A DNA stretch of 64,000 nucleotides from Sphingomonas aliaeris (lineage in GTDB: Bacteria > Pseudomonadota > Alphaproteobacteria > Sphingomonadales > Sphingomonadaceae), in contig NZ_CP061035.1 in NCBI RefSeq assembly GCF_016743815.1, positions 1,490,501 through 1,554,500 on the forward strand, written 5' to 3'. Below the pieces are notes generated by a model, which saw nothing but the letters and a program-made list of their open reading frames with translations, had not been told where the DNA came from and made no database searches. Position 1 is the first letter of the stretch, and each line of letters opens with the position of its first letter. Shown here in pieces: positions 49,611-58,156 of this stretch. A program made the translations under genes and the position numbers.

Positions 49611-50312
49611 TTAGTTCAGCTTCGGCAGCACCACGCCGTTCACGACGTGCACGACGCCGTTCGACTGGCGGACATCCGGCACCTCGATATAGCTCTTGTT
49701 GCCGTTGACGTCGGTCAGCGACACGGCCTGGCCTTCCTTGGCGGCAGTCAGCGGCTCGCCCTCGACCGTGGTCAGCACGGCCTTCCCGCCACCGGCGTCG
49801 ATGCGCGAAATCAAGTCGGCCGCGGTGATCGTTCCCGCCACGACGTGGTAGGTCAGCACCTTGGTCAACGTGGCCTTGTTCTCGGGCTTCAGCAACGTAT
49901 CGACCGTACCGGGCGCCAAGCGGCTGAACGCATCGTTGGTCGGCGCGAAGACGGTGAACGGGCCGGCGCCGGACAGCGTCTCGGCAAGGCCTGCCGCCTT
50001 CACCGCCGACACGAGCGTCGTCAGGTTTGGTGCCGTTGCGGCATTGGCGACGATCGTCTTGCTCGCGTCCATCGCTGCGCCGCCGACCGCCGGATTCGGC
50101 GCGGTGGATGCAGGTGCTGCCGGTGCGCCTGCTGCGGGAGCGGTCTGGCCGGGCGCGGTCTGAGCCGGCGCGGTCTGCGCCGGCGCCGTCGACGTGCGGC
50201 CGGGTGCCGTGTTCGTCGGGGCGGCAGGCGTCGCGGTCTGTGCCGAAACGGCGGGCGCGATGGCAAGGGCGCCGACGAGCGCGACCAGCGGAAGTTTGGC
50301 TGTGAAAGTCAT
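49611..50312 (-). CDS. Secreted fasciclin-domain protein
   Basis: This 233-aa protein has a signal peptide to VSAQ (about residue 24) and a low-complexity Ala/Pro/Thr/Gln linker with AQTAP repeats (about 25-80). A single FAS1 domain follows: LTTLVSAVKAAGLAETLSGAGPFTVFAPTNDAFSRL, TKVLTYHVVAGTITAADL, and the C-terminal SNGVVHVVNGVVLP. FAS1 domains act in adhesion or as secreted surface proteins. ATG 50312 starts the signal peptide. Confidence 0.92.
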   Translation of the reverse strand: MTFTAKLPLVALVGALAIAPAVSAQTATPAAPTNTAPGRTSTAPAQTAPAQTAPGQTAPAAGAPAAPASTAPNPAVGGAAMDASKTIVANAATAPNLTTLVSAVKAAGLAETLSGAGPFTVFAPTNDAFSRLAPGTVDTLLKPENKATLTKVLTYHVVAGTITAADLISRIDAGGGKAVLTTVEGEPLTAAKEGQAVSLTDVNGNKSYIEVPDVRQSNGVVHVVNGVVLPKLN

Positions 50313-50387
50313 TTTTCTCTCCGGATCGATGGGTTGCGCCAGGCGGGCGCACACCGGAAATACGATCCAGCCGAGCTTTGGGTTCCG

Positions 50388-51284
50388 TCAGCGCGCTTCG
50401 GCCAGGACGTCGGCAAGCAGCAGGAAGTCCTTCTCCCGGGGTGAAGCCCGACGCCAGACCAGGGCGATCTGGCGCGATGGGGCATCGGCTTCCAATGGCC
50501 TTGCGGTAAGGCCGGTATGGTCAAGAATTCCAGCTTTTAGAGCCATTTCCGGGAGCATTGTGACACCCAGACCATTGTCCACCATCTGCACGATCGTGTG
50601 CAGCGACGTGCCCATCATCGTCGCCTCGGCGCGCATCTCGGGACGGTTGCACGCCGCCAGTGCATGATCCTTCAGGCAATGCCCGTCCTCAAGCAAAAGC
50701 AACCGCGTTTCGTCGATATCGGCCGCGCGGATCGTCGGCGGCGATCCCAGTTCCGCCTCGGGCCCCGCGACGAACAGCCGGTCCTCGAACAGCAATGCGC
50801 TCGATATCTCGCCGCACGCATAGGGCAGCGCGAGCAGCACGCAATCCGTGCGCCCGTTATGCAATCCCTCGCACGCGGCACCGCTGGGTTCCTCGCGCAG
50901 AAACAGCTTCAGGTCTGGATAGTCGGTGCGCAGTCGCGGCAGGATGCGGGGGAGCATGAAGGGCGCGATCGTCGGGATAACGCTCATCCGCATGTCGCCC
51001 GACAATGGCCGCCCGGCGGCGCGCGCCAGATCGCCCAGTTCCTCCGCCTCGCGCAGGACGCGACGCGCCTTGTCGGCGATTCGTTCGCCGAGCGGGGTAA
51101 AACGGACGACCCGGCGCGTCCGTTCAACCAGCACCACGCCGATCAGCGTTTCCAGCTCGCGGATGCCCGCGGACAGCGTGGATTGCGTGACGAAACACGC
51201 CTCCGCCGCACGGCCGAAATGTCCGTGATCCTTCAGCGCGACGAGATATTGCAACTGTTTCAACGTCGGTAGGTAGGTGGCCAT
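50388..51284 (-). CDS. oxyR: Hydrogen peroxide-inducible transcription activator OxyR
   Basis: This 298-aa LysR-type regulator has an HTH at residues 1-60 (LKQLQYLVALKDHGHFGRAAEACFVTQSTLSAGIRELE). The redox Cys pair lies in LLLLEDGHCLKDHALAAC (spacing eight, as in OxyR C199/C208). It is divergent from ahpC, the classical target, across a 156-bp region holding a dyad. ATG 51284 is chosen; the upstream frame has non-family residues. Confidence 0.93.
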   Translation of the reverse strand: MATYLPTLKQLQYLVALKDHGHFGRAAEACFVTQSTLSAGIRELETLIGVVLVERTRRVVRFTPLGERIADKARRVLREAEELGDLARAAGRPLSGDMRMSVIPTIAPFMLPRILPRLRTDYPDLKLFLREEPSGAACEGLHNGRTDCVLLALPYACGEISSALLFEDRLFVAGPEAELGSPPTIRAADIDETRLLLLEDGHCLKDHALAACNRPEMRAEATMMGTSLHTIVQMVDNGLGVTMLPEMALKAGILDHTGLTARPLEADAPSRQIALVWRRASPREKDFLLLADVLAEAR

Positions 51285-51310
51285 CAATCGCTCCAGTCGA
51301 TCACGATACG

Positions 51311-51350
51311 CAAAATAACCTATTGGATCGATCAAAGGCTATCCTATATA
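51311..51350. promoter_or_regulatory. Candidate OxyR site and ahpC promoter
   Basis: The region has an imperfect dyad centred on GATCGATC (51327-51334), with ATAACCTATTG on the left and CAAAGGCTATCC on the right. That agrees with an OxyR ATAG...CTAT-type site. Overlapping it are TTGGAT (51323-51328) and TATATA (51345-51350), 16 bp apart, a plausible promoter reading towards ahpC. Confidence 0.45.
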
Positions 51351-51440
51351 TGGCCGGTAACGACGATGGCGCCACGAAGCGCCCGCAACCACGAGGATGC
51401 ACTGCGAAGGCCGACTTTTTCAAGAAGGAAGGCCATTCCA

Positions 51441-51983
51441 ATGCTCACCATCGGCGACAAGCTCCCCGAATTCACCGTTCCCGTTCAGCAGGGTACCAAC
51501 GCGCTTCCGGCCGGCGAGACGCTCAGCCACGATTCGTTCCCCGGCAAGTGGAAGGTGCTGTTCTACTGGCCGAAGGATTTCACCTTCGTCTGCCCGACCG
51601 AGATCGTCGGCTATGCGAACCTGAAGGAAGATTTTGCGGACCGCGACGCCGTGCTGATCGGCGCATCGACCGACACCGCGCACGTCCACCTCGCATGGCG
51701 CAAGTCCGACCCGGATCTGGCGGCAGCAGACTTCCCGTGGATCGCCGACAATGGCGCCAAGCTGGCATCGGCGCTCGGCATTCTGGACAAGGATGAGCAT
51801 GTCGCATTCCGCGCGACGTTCATCATCGATCCGGACAACGTCATCCAGGCGGTGCAGGTCAACGGCCTGAACGTCGGCCGCAACCCGGCGGAAACGCTGC
51901 GCGTGCTCGACGCCCTGCAGACCGACGAGCTGTGCCCATGCAACTGGAACAAGGGCGACGACGTCCTCCAGCTGGCGGCGTAA
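51441..51983 (+). CDS. ahpC: Alkyl hydroperoxide reductase/peroxiredoxin AhpC
   Basis: This 180-aa two-Cys peroxiredoxin reduces peroxides. The peroxidatic Cys is in DFTFVCPTEI (about residue 49) and the resolving Cys in ELCPCNW (about 167-169). The double Cys and the partner ahpD indicate the AhpE/AhpC type reduced by AhpD. ATG 51441 follows GAAGGAAGGCC. A palindromic stretch separates it from ahpD. Confidence 0.95.
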   Translation: MLTIGDKLPEFTVPVQQGTNALPAGETLSHDSFPGKWKVLFYWPKDFTFVCPTEIVGYANLKEDFADRDAVLIGASTDTAHVHLAWRKSDPDLAAADFPWIADNGAKLASALGILDKDEHVAFRATFIIDPDNVIQAVQVNGLNVGRNPAETLRVLDALQTDELCPCNWNKGDDVLQLAA

Positions 51984-51989
51984 AAGCAC

Positions 51990-52083
51990 GATTCCCCCCC
52001 GCACGCGGGAGGGGCTAGGGGAGGGCGTGTCCACATGGACCGCCCTCCTTTTGTTTCAGGCCCTCCGCACCGCGCGGAGGGCG
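51990..52083. repeat. Half element and hairpins between ahpC and ahpD
   Basis: A CCCCCCGC-AC-GCGGGAGGGG hairpin (about 51993-52014) followed by CTAGGGGAGGG resembles one arm of the CCCCTCCCC family. A second hairpin (GCCCTCCGC...GCGGAGGGC, about 52061-52082) follows. The pair fills the ahpC-ahpD gap and may set the relative output of the two genes. Confidence 0.5.
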
Positions 52084-52097
52084 AAGAAAGGTACCCC

Positions 52098-52620
52098 ATG
52101 TCGCTCAAGGATTTTGCCGGGACGCTCCCGGATTTCGCCAAGGATATCCGCCTCAACGTCGGGTCGCTGCTGAACGAGGCGCATCTGCCGGATCAGCAGA
52201 AATACGGCCTGTTGCTCACCTGCGCGCACGGTTCGGGCTACAAGCCTTTGGTCGACGCAGCGGAAGCCGAATGTGCGCCGAAGCTGACGCCGGAAGCGGC
52301 CAATGCGGCGCGCGCCGCGGCCGCGGTCATGGCGATGAACAACGTCTATTATCGCTTCACGCACCTCGCGGGGAACGAGGAATATAGCCGCATGCCGGCC
52401 AAGCTGCGGATGAACGTGATCGGGCAGCCGGGGATCGACAAGGTTGATTTCGAACTGTTCAGCCTCGCGGTATCGGCGATGAACGGCTGCGGCATGTGCA
52501 TCGACAGCCACGAACAGATCTCTGAAAAAGGCCGGAGTCAGCGCCGAGGCGATCCAGACCTCGGTCCGGATCGGTGCTGTCATGAAGGCCGTCGCTACCG
52601 TCCACGCTGCGGTGAACTGA
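52098..52620 (+). pseudogene. ahpD: Alkyl hydroperoxide reductase AhpD-like, frameshifted near the C-terminus
   Basis: This carboxymuconolactone-decarboxylase-fold protein, about 173 aa when restored, is the thiol reductant of AhpC. The active-site CxxC with proton-relay His is intact (MNGCGMCIDSHEQ). Just after it the frame breaks: one extra T at about 52521 (GATCTCTGAAA). Removing it gives HEQILKKAGVSAEAIQTSVRIGAVMKAVATVHAAVN and TGA at 52618-52620. As sequenced, the frame reads on antisense to the TauE gene to 53093. Confidence 0.9.
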
Positions 52621-52626
52621 CCTGCC

Positions 52627-52661
52627 GACACCCGCTGGCGTCTTTCACGCCAGCGGGTGTC
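52627..52661. terminator. Perfect 15-bp hairpin between convergent ahpD and tauE
   Basis: GACACCCGCTGGCGT (52627-52641) pairs perfectly with ACGCCAGCGGGTGTC (52647-52661) over a CTTTC loop, 6 bp after ahpD and 2 bp before the permease stop. There is no long T tract. It is probably a bidirectional terminator. Confidence 0.75.
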
Positions 52662-52663
52662 CT

Positions 52664-53446
52664 TCACCGGGCAAGCGCCAGATACAGGTTGAACAGGCTG
52701 GTAAGCGTCAGGATGATGCCGACCAGGAACATCAGCGTCTTGGCAGGCACGCGACGCGCCAGCAACGCGCCGAACGGTGCAGCAATCACGCCTCCGATCA
52801 GCAGCCCGACGGTTGCCTGCGTAAACGCGGCCCAGCCCAATTGCGTAATGAACGTCGCCGAAATGGTCGACGTCAGGAAGAATTCCGCAGTGTTGACCGT
52901 GCCGACCGTCATGCGCGGCGAGGCGCCCTGCACCAGCAGATTGCTCGTCACCACCGGCCCCCAGCCGCCGCCGCCCGCCGCATCGAGAAAACCGCCCACC
53001 AGACCCAGCGGCTCGACGATCTTCGGCTCACGCTCACGTGGCGGATACCGGAGCGCGCGGAACAGCAGGTACACGCCGATACAGCTCAGATAGACGAGGA
53101 TAAACGGCTTTGCGGTCCCGGCATCCACGTTGGACAGGACATACGCGCCCAGCACGCCGCCGATCACGCCCGGGATCATCAAGCGGAAGAACATCTTCCA
53201 GTTCACGTTTCGGTGGATCGCATGGCTGATGCCGGACACCGCGGTGGTGAACGTCTCCACCGTATGCACGCCGGCCGACGCCGCGGCTGGGGGCACGCCC
53301 ATGAACAGCAGAAGCGAATTGGAGATCACCCCGAACGCCATGCCCAGCGCGCCATCGACCATCTGCGCGGCGAAGCCCACGGCGATGAACGGCAAAAGGG
53401 CTTCCAGCGTCGTGATCGACAGAAAATCTTGCAAAGCATTTCCCAC
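52664..53446 (-). CDS. TSUP (TauE/SafE) family permease
   Basis: This 260-aa inner-membrane protein has about seven or eight helices and the two TSUP half-repeats: GFAAQMVDGALGMAFGVISNSLLLFMGVPPAAASAGVHTVE (about residues 23-63) and GLVGGFLDAAGGGGWGPVVTSNLLVQGASPR (about 148-178). Family members export or import sulfite, sulfonates or other organic anions. It is divergent from cysE, which may hint at sulfur metabolism, but the substrate is not shown. Confidence 0.9.
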   Translation of the reverse strand: MGNALQDFLSITTLEALLPFIAVGFAAQMVDGALGMAFGVISNSLLLFMGVPPAAASAGVHTVETFTTAVSGISHAIHRNVNWKMFFRLMIPGVIGGVLGAYVLSNVDAGTAKPFILVYLSCIGVYLLFRALRYPPREREPKIVEPLGLVGGFLDAAGGGGWGPVVTSNLLVQGASPRMTVGTVNTAEFFLTSTISATFITQLGWAAFTQATVGLLIGGVIAAPFGALLARRVPAKTLMFLVGIILTLTSLFNLYLALAR

Positions 53447-53617
53447 GTTTGGGCCCGCATGCGGACCCGGTACCCCCGGCCTAACGCACTATGGATCGCC
53501 CAAGCTCCCATCTCCTACAAGGAAGATAGGGTTTGCACCCGGAAAGTTAGGATGGGACGGTTCTTTAATTCGGCGATGCGAACGACTAGATTGGACGCGA
53601 GAACAAGGGGACTGACG

Positions 53618-54313
53618 ATGATATTGCGGCTGTTCGCCTATCTCGATTCGATCAAGCTACGCGATCCGGCGCCGCGGTCGCGGTGGGAAATCCTGACCTA
53701 TCCGGGCGTCTGGGCGCTCGGATATCATCGCGTCGCGCACCGCCTGTTCAAGGCACGATTGTTCTTCCTCGCCCGTCTGGTCAATCACTGGTCGCGAATG
53801 TTCACCGCGATCGATATCCATCCGGGCGCGACGATCGGTCGCAATTTCTTCATCGATCACGGTTTCGTCGTGATCGGAGAGACGGCGGAGATCGGCGACA
53901 ACGTCACGATCTATCAATGCGTTACACTGGGCGGCACCAGCCCCGATAATGGCGTGGCGGGCAAACGCCACCCCACGCTGGCGGAGGGCGTGATCATTGG
54001 GTCCGGCGCACAGGTGCTGGGGCCGATCCTCGTCGGCAAGGGCGCACGCGTCGGCGCGAACGCCGTCGTGACGAAGGAAGTGCCCGAGGGCGCCGTGATG
54101 GTCGGAATCCCGGCCCGCGCCACGATGGTCGAGGGCGGCCAGAAGGAGCCGGGCTTCCTTGCGTACGGCACGCCGTGCAGCGACATGTTCGATCCACAGA
54201 CGCAGAAGGTCGAGCTTCTCCGCTGCGAGTTGGAAACGATGCGCAAGCGGCTCGACGCGCTGCTGGCGGAAAAGCAGGATGTCGACCTGCCTGCGGCACG
54301 CGATCGTGCGTAA
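53618..54313 (+). CDS. cysE: Serine O-acetyltransferase
   Basis: CysE acetylates serine, the first step of cysteine synthesis. This 231-aa short form has a helical N-terminus (WEILTYPGVWALGYHRVAHRLFKARL) and left-handed beta-helix hexapeptide repeats: IDIHPGATIGRNFFIDHGFVVIGETAEIGDNVTIYQCVTLGGTSP, then GKRHPTLAEGVIIGSGAQVLGP, with the catalytic His residues. The C-terminal helix is acidic. ATG 53618 is chosen because the family begins with short residues before LFAYLDSI. It is 18 bp ahead of the DUF2794 gene. Confidence 0.93.
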   Translation: MILRLFAYLDSIKLRDPAPRSRWEILTYPGVWALGYHRVAHRLFKARLFFLARLVNHWSRMFTAIDIHPGATIGRNFFIDHGFVVIGETAEIGDNVTIYQCVTLGGTSPDNGVAGKRHPTLAEGVIIGSGAQVLGPILVGKGARVGANAVVTKEVPEGAVMVGIPARATMVEGGQKEPGFLAYGTPCSDMFDPQTQKVELLRCELETMRKRLDALLAEKQDVDLPAARDRA

Positions 54314-54331
54314 GCGGATGATCGCCGACTG

Positions 54332-54679
54332 ATGGGTGTCGTCACGCCATTTCCGACTCCGCAGAAACCGGGCGCGGTTCAGGTCGGTTTCGAACGCGCC
54401 GAATTGATGCGCATCCTCGATCTGTACGGCCGGATGGTCGCCGCCGGGCACTGGAAGGATTATGCGATGGACCTCGGCCGCGACGCCGCGGTCTTCTCCG
54501 CCTTCCGCCGCACCGCCGAGCGCCCCGAATTCCGCATCGAGAAACGCCCTGCGCTGCGCAACCGACAGGGCATGTGGGCACTGATCGGCGAAGCGGGAGC
54601 GGTGCTGCGCCGCGGGCACGAACTGGCGCCTGTGTTAGCACCCGTCGAGCGGCGGTTGATGAAGCTGGTCGCGGACTGA
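54332..54679 (+). CDS. DUF2794 domain protein
   Basis: This 115-aa alphaproteobacterial protein of unknown function matches DUF2794: VGFERAELMRILDLYGRMVAAGHWKDYAMDLGRDAAVFSAFRRTAERPEFRIEKRPALRNRQGMWAL. It is soluble and without signals. It follows cysE by 18 bp on the same strand, so they are probably co-transcribed. The 180-bp gap after it holds only a minus-strand terminator. Confidence 0.88.
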   Translation: MGVVTPFPTPQKPGAVQVGFERAELMRILDLYGRMVAAGHWKDYAMDLGRDAAVFSAFRRTAERPEFRIEKRPALRNRQGMWALIGEAGAVLRRGHELAPVLAPVERRLMKLVAD

Positions 54680-54815
54680 CGATCGGATGTCGGGGACGAA
54701 TCTCGTCCACAGCCCGGTACGACTAACGTCTGCTCTTGCTTCCACCCGGACTACGATCACTCCAGCGAGGACGACCGCGATCAATCGGCCGTTTTGACGA
54801 GACGCCGGACGCATA

Positions 54816-54848
54816 AAGCCCTGAGGGAACTGTGTTCCGCCAGGGCTT
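54816..54848 (-). terminator. Terminator of the DUF2157 gene
   Basis: AAGCCCTG (54816-54823) pairs with CAGGGCTT (54841-54848), and an inner GGAAC-TGT-GTTCC extends the stem. On the minus strand it ends in TTTAT. It lies 13 bp after the DUF2157 stop. Confidence 0.7.
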
Positions 54849-54860
54849 CATCCGTTGCGC

Positions 54861-55931
54861 TCAAGCAGCAGCAGGCACCAGCGTCCCGACCGGTGGCAGG
54901 CGACTTCCGATCTCGCCCAGCGTCCCGACCACCAGCCGTCGCATCGGGTGCCAGAAGGCGGAGAGCGTCAGCAGCGCCGAACCGATGACCAATGCCGTGA
55001 ACGCCCAGGCCAATTCCACCGCGCCCGCCGTCTCGAACAGCGAAGACAATGCGTAGAGGACATAAGCGAGGCTGGAGACGAGCAAGGCGCGGCGGTCCAC
55101 CGCGAGCGCGACGAAGCCGAACAGCAGATACAGGGCGATGACCATTCCGGCCATGCCGATCCCGATCTGCCCCTGAAACACGCCAAGAATGTTGAACAAA
55201 GCGTGCGCGATCATCGGCGCGGCGGCGAGGTGCAGCCAGAAGGCGACGTCGGAACGGCGGGTGCGGCGTTCGCGGTCGCTCATGTCCCAGTGCATCGCGA
55301 AAGCGAACATCGCGACTCCAGCGGCAAGCACCAGCCAGAACAAGGCATCGCGCGCGGCGGGGATGAACCCGACGACCAGCGCCATCACCGTGCCGACGAC
55401 CGCGACTGCCCCGGCCGCGACGGTGATCGGCACCATGAACCGGCGCCAGTGCAGCCAGGCCGCGCCTGCGGTTACGGCTGCGACGATCGCGCCGATCGCC
55501 CCGACCAGCGGTTCCTCATGCCCACCCAGCGAGGTCTTGACGAACGATGCCAGCGCGTCCGCATTGGCCGCGACGATGCCAAGCAACGCGCCCGCCACGC
55601 CGCCGATAAAGCCGATCAGCAGGATGATGGAGGGGAGCGCCATGCGACGACGTCGCGTGAAATACTCTGCCAGGCCCCAGCTCGCCACGGCAACAGCGAT
55701 GCCGCCTACCGCATAGGCGACGGATTGGCCCAGCCAGCCGATACCCAGCAGCACCGCGACCGCAGCGATCGAAACGAAGATGTCGTTGAAGCCGGTGAGC
55801 AGCCGGAAGCTTTCCTCATCGACGGCGGGTGCCGCGCGGCCTGCGGCGATGTGGTTGCGCAGCGCGGCTGCGGCCTGGGGGCTGATCGCCCCGGCCGTTA
55901 CCGCCCCGTCGATATCGCTTTCGCTATACAT
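54861..55931 (-). CDS. DUF2157 domain membrane protein
   Basis: This 356-aa protein has a soluble N-terminal DUF2157 segment (VTAGAISPQAAAALRNHIAAG, residues 1 to about 50) and about ten hydrophobic segments. That is the usual architecture for this family of unknown function. A recognisable promoter with an overlapping palindrome lies just upstream, and a GGAGGATCC stretch is 9 bp before ATG 55931. Confidence 0.88.
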   Translation of the reverse strand: MYSESDIDGAVTAGAISPQAAAALRNHIAAGRAAPAVDEESFRLLTGFNDIFVSIAAVAVLLGIGWLGQSVAYAVGGIAVAVASWGLAEYFTRRRRMALPSIILLIGFIGGVAGALLGIVAANADALASFVKTSLGGHEEPLVGAIGAIVAAVTAGAAWLHWRRFMVPITVAAGAVAVVGTVMALVVGFIPAARDALFWLVLAAGVAMFAFAMHWDMSDRERRTRRSDVAFWLHLAAAPMIAHALFNILGVFQGQIGIGMAGMVIALYLLFGFVALAVDRRALLVSSLAYVLYALSSLFETAGAVELAWAFTALVIGSALLTLSAFWHPMRRLVVGTLGEIGSRLPPVGTLVPAAA

Positions 55932-55958
55932 TGATGGATCCTCCTGTTGCCCGGGAGG

Positions 55959-55989
55959 AGTGTATCATGAGTGTATTGTTGTTACAACA
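55959..55989 (-). promoter_or_regulatory. Promoter and palindromic operator of the DUF2157 gene
   Basis: On the minus strand TTGTAA (55982-55987) and TACACT (55959-55964) are 17 bp apart, close to the housekeeping consensus. The palindrome GTTGTTACAAC (55978-55988) covers the -35 and would let a regulator block it. The regulator is unknown; the shape fits a GntR- or TetR-type dimer. Confidence 0.45.
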
Positions 55990-56028
55990 CACTATATCGG
56001 CGGGACGGTCAGGTCGTTGCGGGACGGT

Positions 56029-56811
56029 TCAGGCGGCGGGCAGGGCGGGGGTCCAGCGCAGCAGAAGCTGACCCTTGATCGCCTTGTAACCGCGACGCAG
56101 CAGGCCGCCGAGCAAGCCGAAGCCCAGGATCATCATGCCCCAGGTTGCCGGTTCCGGCACTGCGGCGACATAGACCTGGCTCTGGCGGGCATTGTTGCCG
56201 AACAGGTACTTCAATTGCGAACCGGCGGCGGACTGCCACTGACCGTTGGTGGTGTTCGACAGATAGGTATTGGCGAGCGATTGGGTTGCCGCCATGTTCG
56301 TGTCACCGGGCCCGGTCTGGAAATTACCGACGCGGAAGTCGCCGCCGGTGACGTTGAACGGGGTTGTCGCCGATTCGTAGACGATCTCCCACACCGCCAT
56401 CTGCGTTGCAGCCGAAATCACTTTCGCCTGATTGCCGGAGGCACCCGCGAGCAGGCCAGCCGAATTGGATAGCAACGTACCCAGCAGGTCCCGACGCGCG
56501 GCGTCCGGGATCAGGGTCGATCCGGTGACGTACGTATACGTGCCGGTCGACATCGGGGTATAGAGATCGATGCAGTAGCTGAACAGATCGACGGGCATGT
56601 TGAACGAAGACGTGCCGGTGAGTTCGAACCGGCCGATCCCCAGATTATTGAGCGCGAGATAGTCGGGCGCAGCCGGCGTCAGATTGCGGATGTCGCCAAC
56701 GACCAATCCCGGATTCCACGACCAGTTGGTCACGTTGATCGTCTCGGCATGGCCGATATTCGACGTCAGTGCTGCGGCGAACGTCGCGGCCGCAATCATC
56801 AGCTTTTTCAT
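56029..56811 (-). CDS. PEP-CTERM sorting-domain protein (second)
   Basis: This 260-aa exported protein has a signal peptide ending about AETIN (residue 23). The body is Asn/Ser/Thr-rich (DLFSYCIDLYTPMSTGTYTYVTGSTLIPDAARRDLLGTLLSNS...) and resembles other thioester-domain-like PEP-CTERM proteins. The sorting tail is VPEPATWGMMILGFGLLGGLLRRG. Unusually, the tail continues 21 residues past the Arg cluster (YKAIKGQLLLRWTPALPAA). Unlike the first PEP-CTERM gene, no sigma-54 box is seen upstream. ATG 56811 follows ACAGGGGAG. Confidence 0.88.
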   Translation of the reverse strand: MKKLMIAAATFAAALTSNIGHAETINVTNWSWNPGLVVGDIRNLTPAAPDYLALNNLGIGRFELTGTSSFNMPVDLFSYCIDLYTPMSTGTYTYVTGSTLIPDAARRDLLGTLLSNSAGLLAGASGNQAKVISAATQMAVWEIVYESATTPFNVTGGDFRVGNFQTGPGDTNMAATQSLANTYLSNTTNGQWQSAAGSQLKYLFGNNARQSQVYVAAVPEPATWGMMILGFGLLGGLLRRGYKAIKGQLLLRWTPALPAA

Positions 56812-56958
56812 GGATACTCCCCTGTTACATTTCCATCCGCCTGTCCCCTGCGGATAGTGATAACAAGGTGTTAAGCTTATTACGGGAAAGTATCAATCAG
56901 GTTGAAGTTTCAAATCGGGACATGGGAGCCGGCGTCTGCCGGCCCCGTCACGAACTCG

Positions 56959-57858
56959 TCAGCCGCCCTGCAGCTTGCCGAGAATGCTGATCGACTGTTC
57001 CGAACCCGATTGCGGGGTCATTTCGCCGGTCCGGTCCGTGATCGCGGCCCAATTGGCGGCGATACCTTCGGGCGAGAGGTCGTCGCCTGTCAGCAACTTG
57101 CCCTGGGTCAGCGTGACATAGGCCGCCTGGAAGACGCCGGCACCTGCGCCGACGATCATGTTGGTCGGCGCGTCTTCTGAAACGAGGAACAGTGCCGCCG
57201 GTGCGACCTTGTCGGGCGAGAAGGCGGCGAATGCTTCGGCCGGGAACAGATCTTCGGTCATGCGCGTGCCGGCGGTCGGCGCGATCGTGTTGACCTTGAT
57301 GTTGTTCTTCGCACCCTCGATCGCCAGCGTCTTGGTCAGTCCTGCAAGGCCGAGTTTGGCCGCGCCGTAATTGGCCTGGCCGAAATTGCCATACAGCCCG
57401 GTGGACGACGCGGTCATCAGCAGGCGGCCGTAATTCTGCGCGCGCATGATTTCCCAGACCGCTTTGGTGACGTTGGCCGATCCGTTGAGATGAACGTCGA
57501 CGACGAACTTGAAATCGGCCGGTTCCATCTTGGCGAAGCTCTTGTCGCGCAACACGCCGGCATTGTTGATGACGATATGCACGCCGCCCCAGGCTTCCTT
57601 GGCCTTGGCGACCATCTCGACCATCTGCTCATATTCGGTCACGCTGCCGCCATTCGACATGGCAGTGCCGCCCGCCGCCTTGATCTCCTCGACGACCTTC
57701 AACGCGGCGTCGCTATGGCCGGTGCCATCACGCGACGCGCCCAGATCGTTGACGACTACCTTCGCGCCGCGCTTGGCGAGTTCGAGCGCATAGGCGCGGC
57801 CTAGGCCTCCGCCTGCGCCGGTTACGATGGCGACTTTATCGTCGAAGCGGATAGACAT
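56959..57858 (-). CDS. Short-chain dehydrogenase/reductase, multifunctional-enzyme (MFE-2) type
   Basis: This 299-aa NAD(P)-dependent dehydrogenase has the Rossmann motif VTGAGGGLGRAYALELAKRGA (about residues 12-32), VINNAGVLRDKSF and the catalytic Ser-Tyr-Lys (TASSTGLYGNFGQANYGAAK). The sequence VVNDLGASRDGTGHSDAALKVVEEIKAAGGTA is typical of the 3-hydroxyacyl-CoA dehydrogenase part of MFE-2. A role in fatty-acid beta-oxidation is likely but not proven. ATG 57858 is chosen at MSIRFDDKVAIVTG. Confidence 0.92.
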   Translation of the reverse strand: MSIRFDDKVAIVTGAGGGLGRAYALELAKRGAKVVVNDLGASRDGTGHSDAALKVVEEIKAAGGTAMSNGGSVTEYEQMVEMVAKAKEAWGGVHIVINNAGVLRDKSFAKMEPADFKFVVDVHLNGSANVTKAVWEIMRAQNYGRLLMTASSTGLYGNFGQANYGAAKLGLAGLTKTLAIEGAKNNIKVNTIAPTAGTRMTEDLFPAEAFAAFSPDKVAPAALFLVSEDAPTNMIVGAGAGVFQAAYVTLTQGKLLTGDDLSPEGIAANWAAITDRTGEMTPQSGSEQSISILGKLQGG

Positions 57859-57939
57859 GGAAAAGCGCTCCCGTGAAAATGGTGAGCGCTTTCCTAGGCC
57901 GTGATTTGGCGCTGGCAAGCGGAGGTTTGGAGACCGCCG

Positions 57940-57960
57940 CGCTTGCCGTTACGGCAAGCG
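57940..57960. repeat. Perfect 9-bp hairpin in the gap before the SDR gene
   Basis: CGCTTGCCG and CGGCAAGCG are separated by 3 nt. A further copy of GGCAAGCGGAGG lies nearby at 57914. The gap 57,859-58,156 holds no gene. Confidence 0.5.
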
Positions 57961-58116
57961 GCCGGAAACTTTCGGCGACCGCCGTACGGTATGCGCTTGT
58001 CGTACCAGCTTTTTCTGCGGTTCGGATATGTCGCGAGCGATGCGGGGGCTGAACGGCCCGGCTAGTTGTCGCGGAGCCACGGCCGCCCGCTGGCTGTTCG
58101 GCAGTTGGTTCGGGAA

Positions 58117-58141
58117 GGGCGGTGTCGCGACGACACCGCCC
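58117..58141 (-). terminator. Hairpin after the Ala/Pro-rich protein gene
   Basis: GGGCGGTGTCG (58117-58127) pairs perfectly with CGACACCGCCC (58131-58141). It starts 16 bp past the gene's stop at 58157. The following minus-strand TTCCCG is only weakly T-rich. Confidence 0.6.
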
Positions 58142-58156
58142 CCTCCTGGCAGTCTA

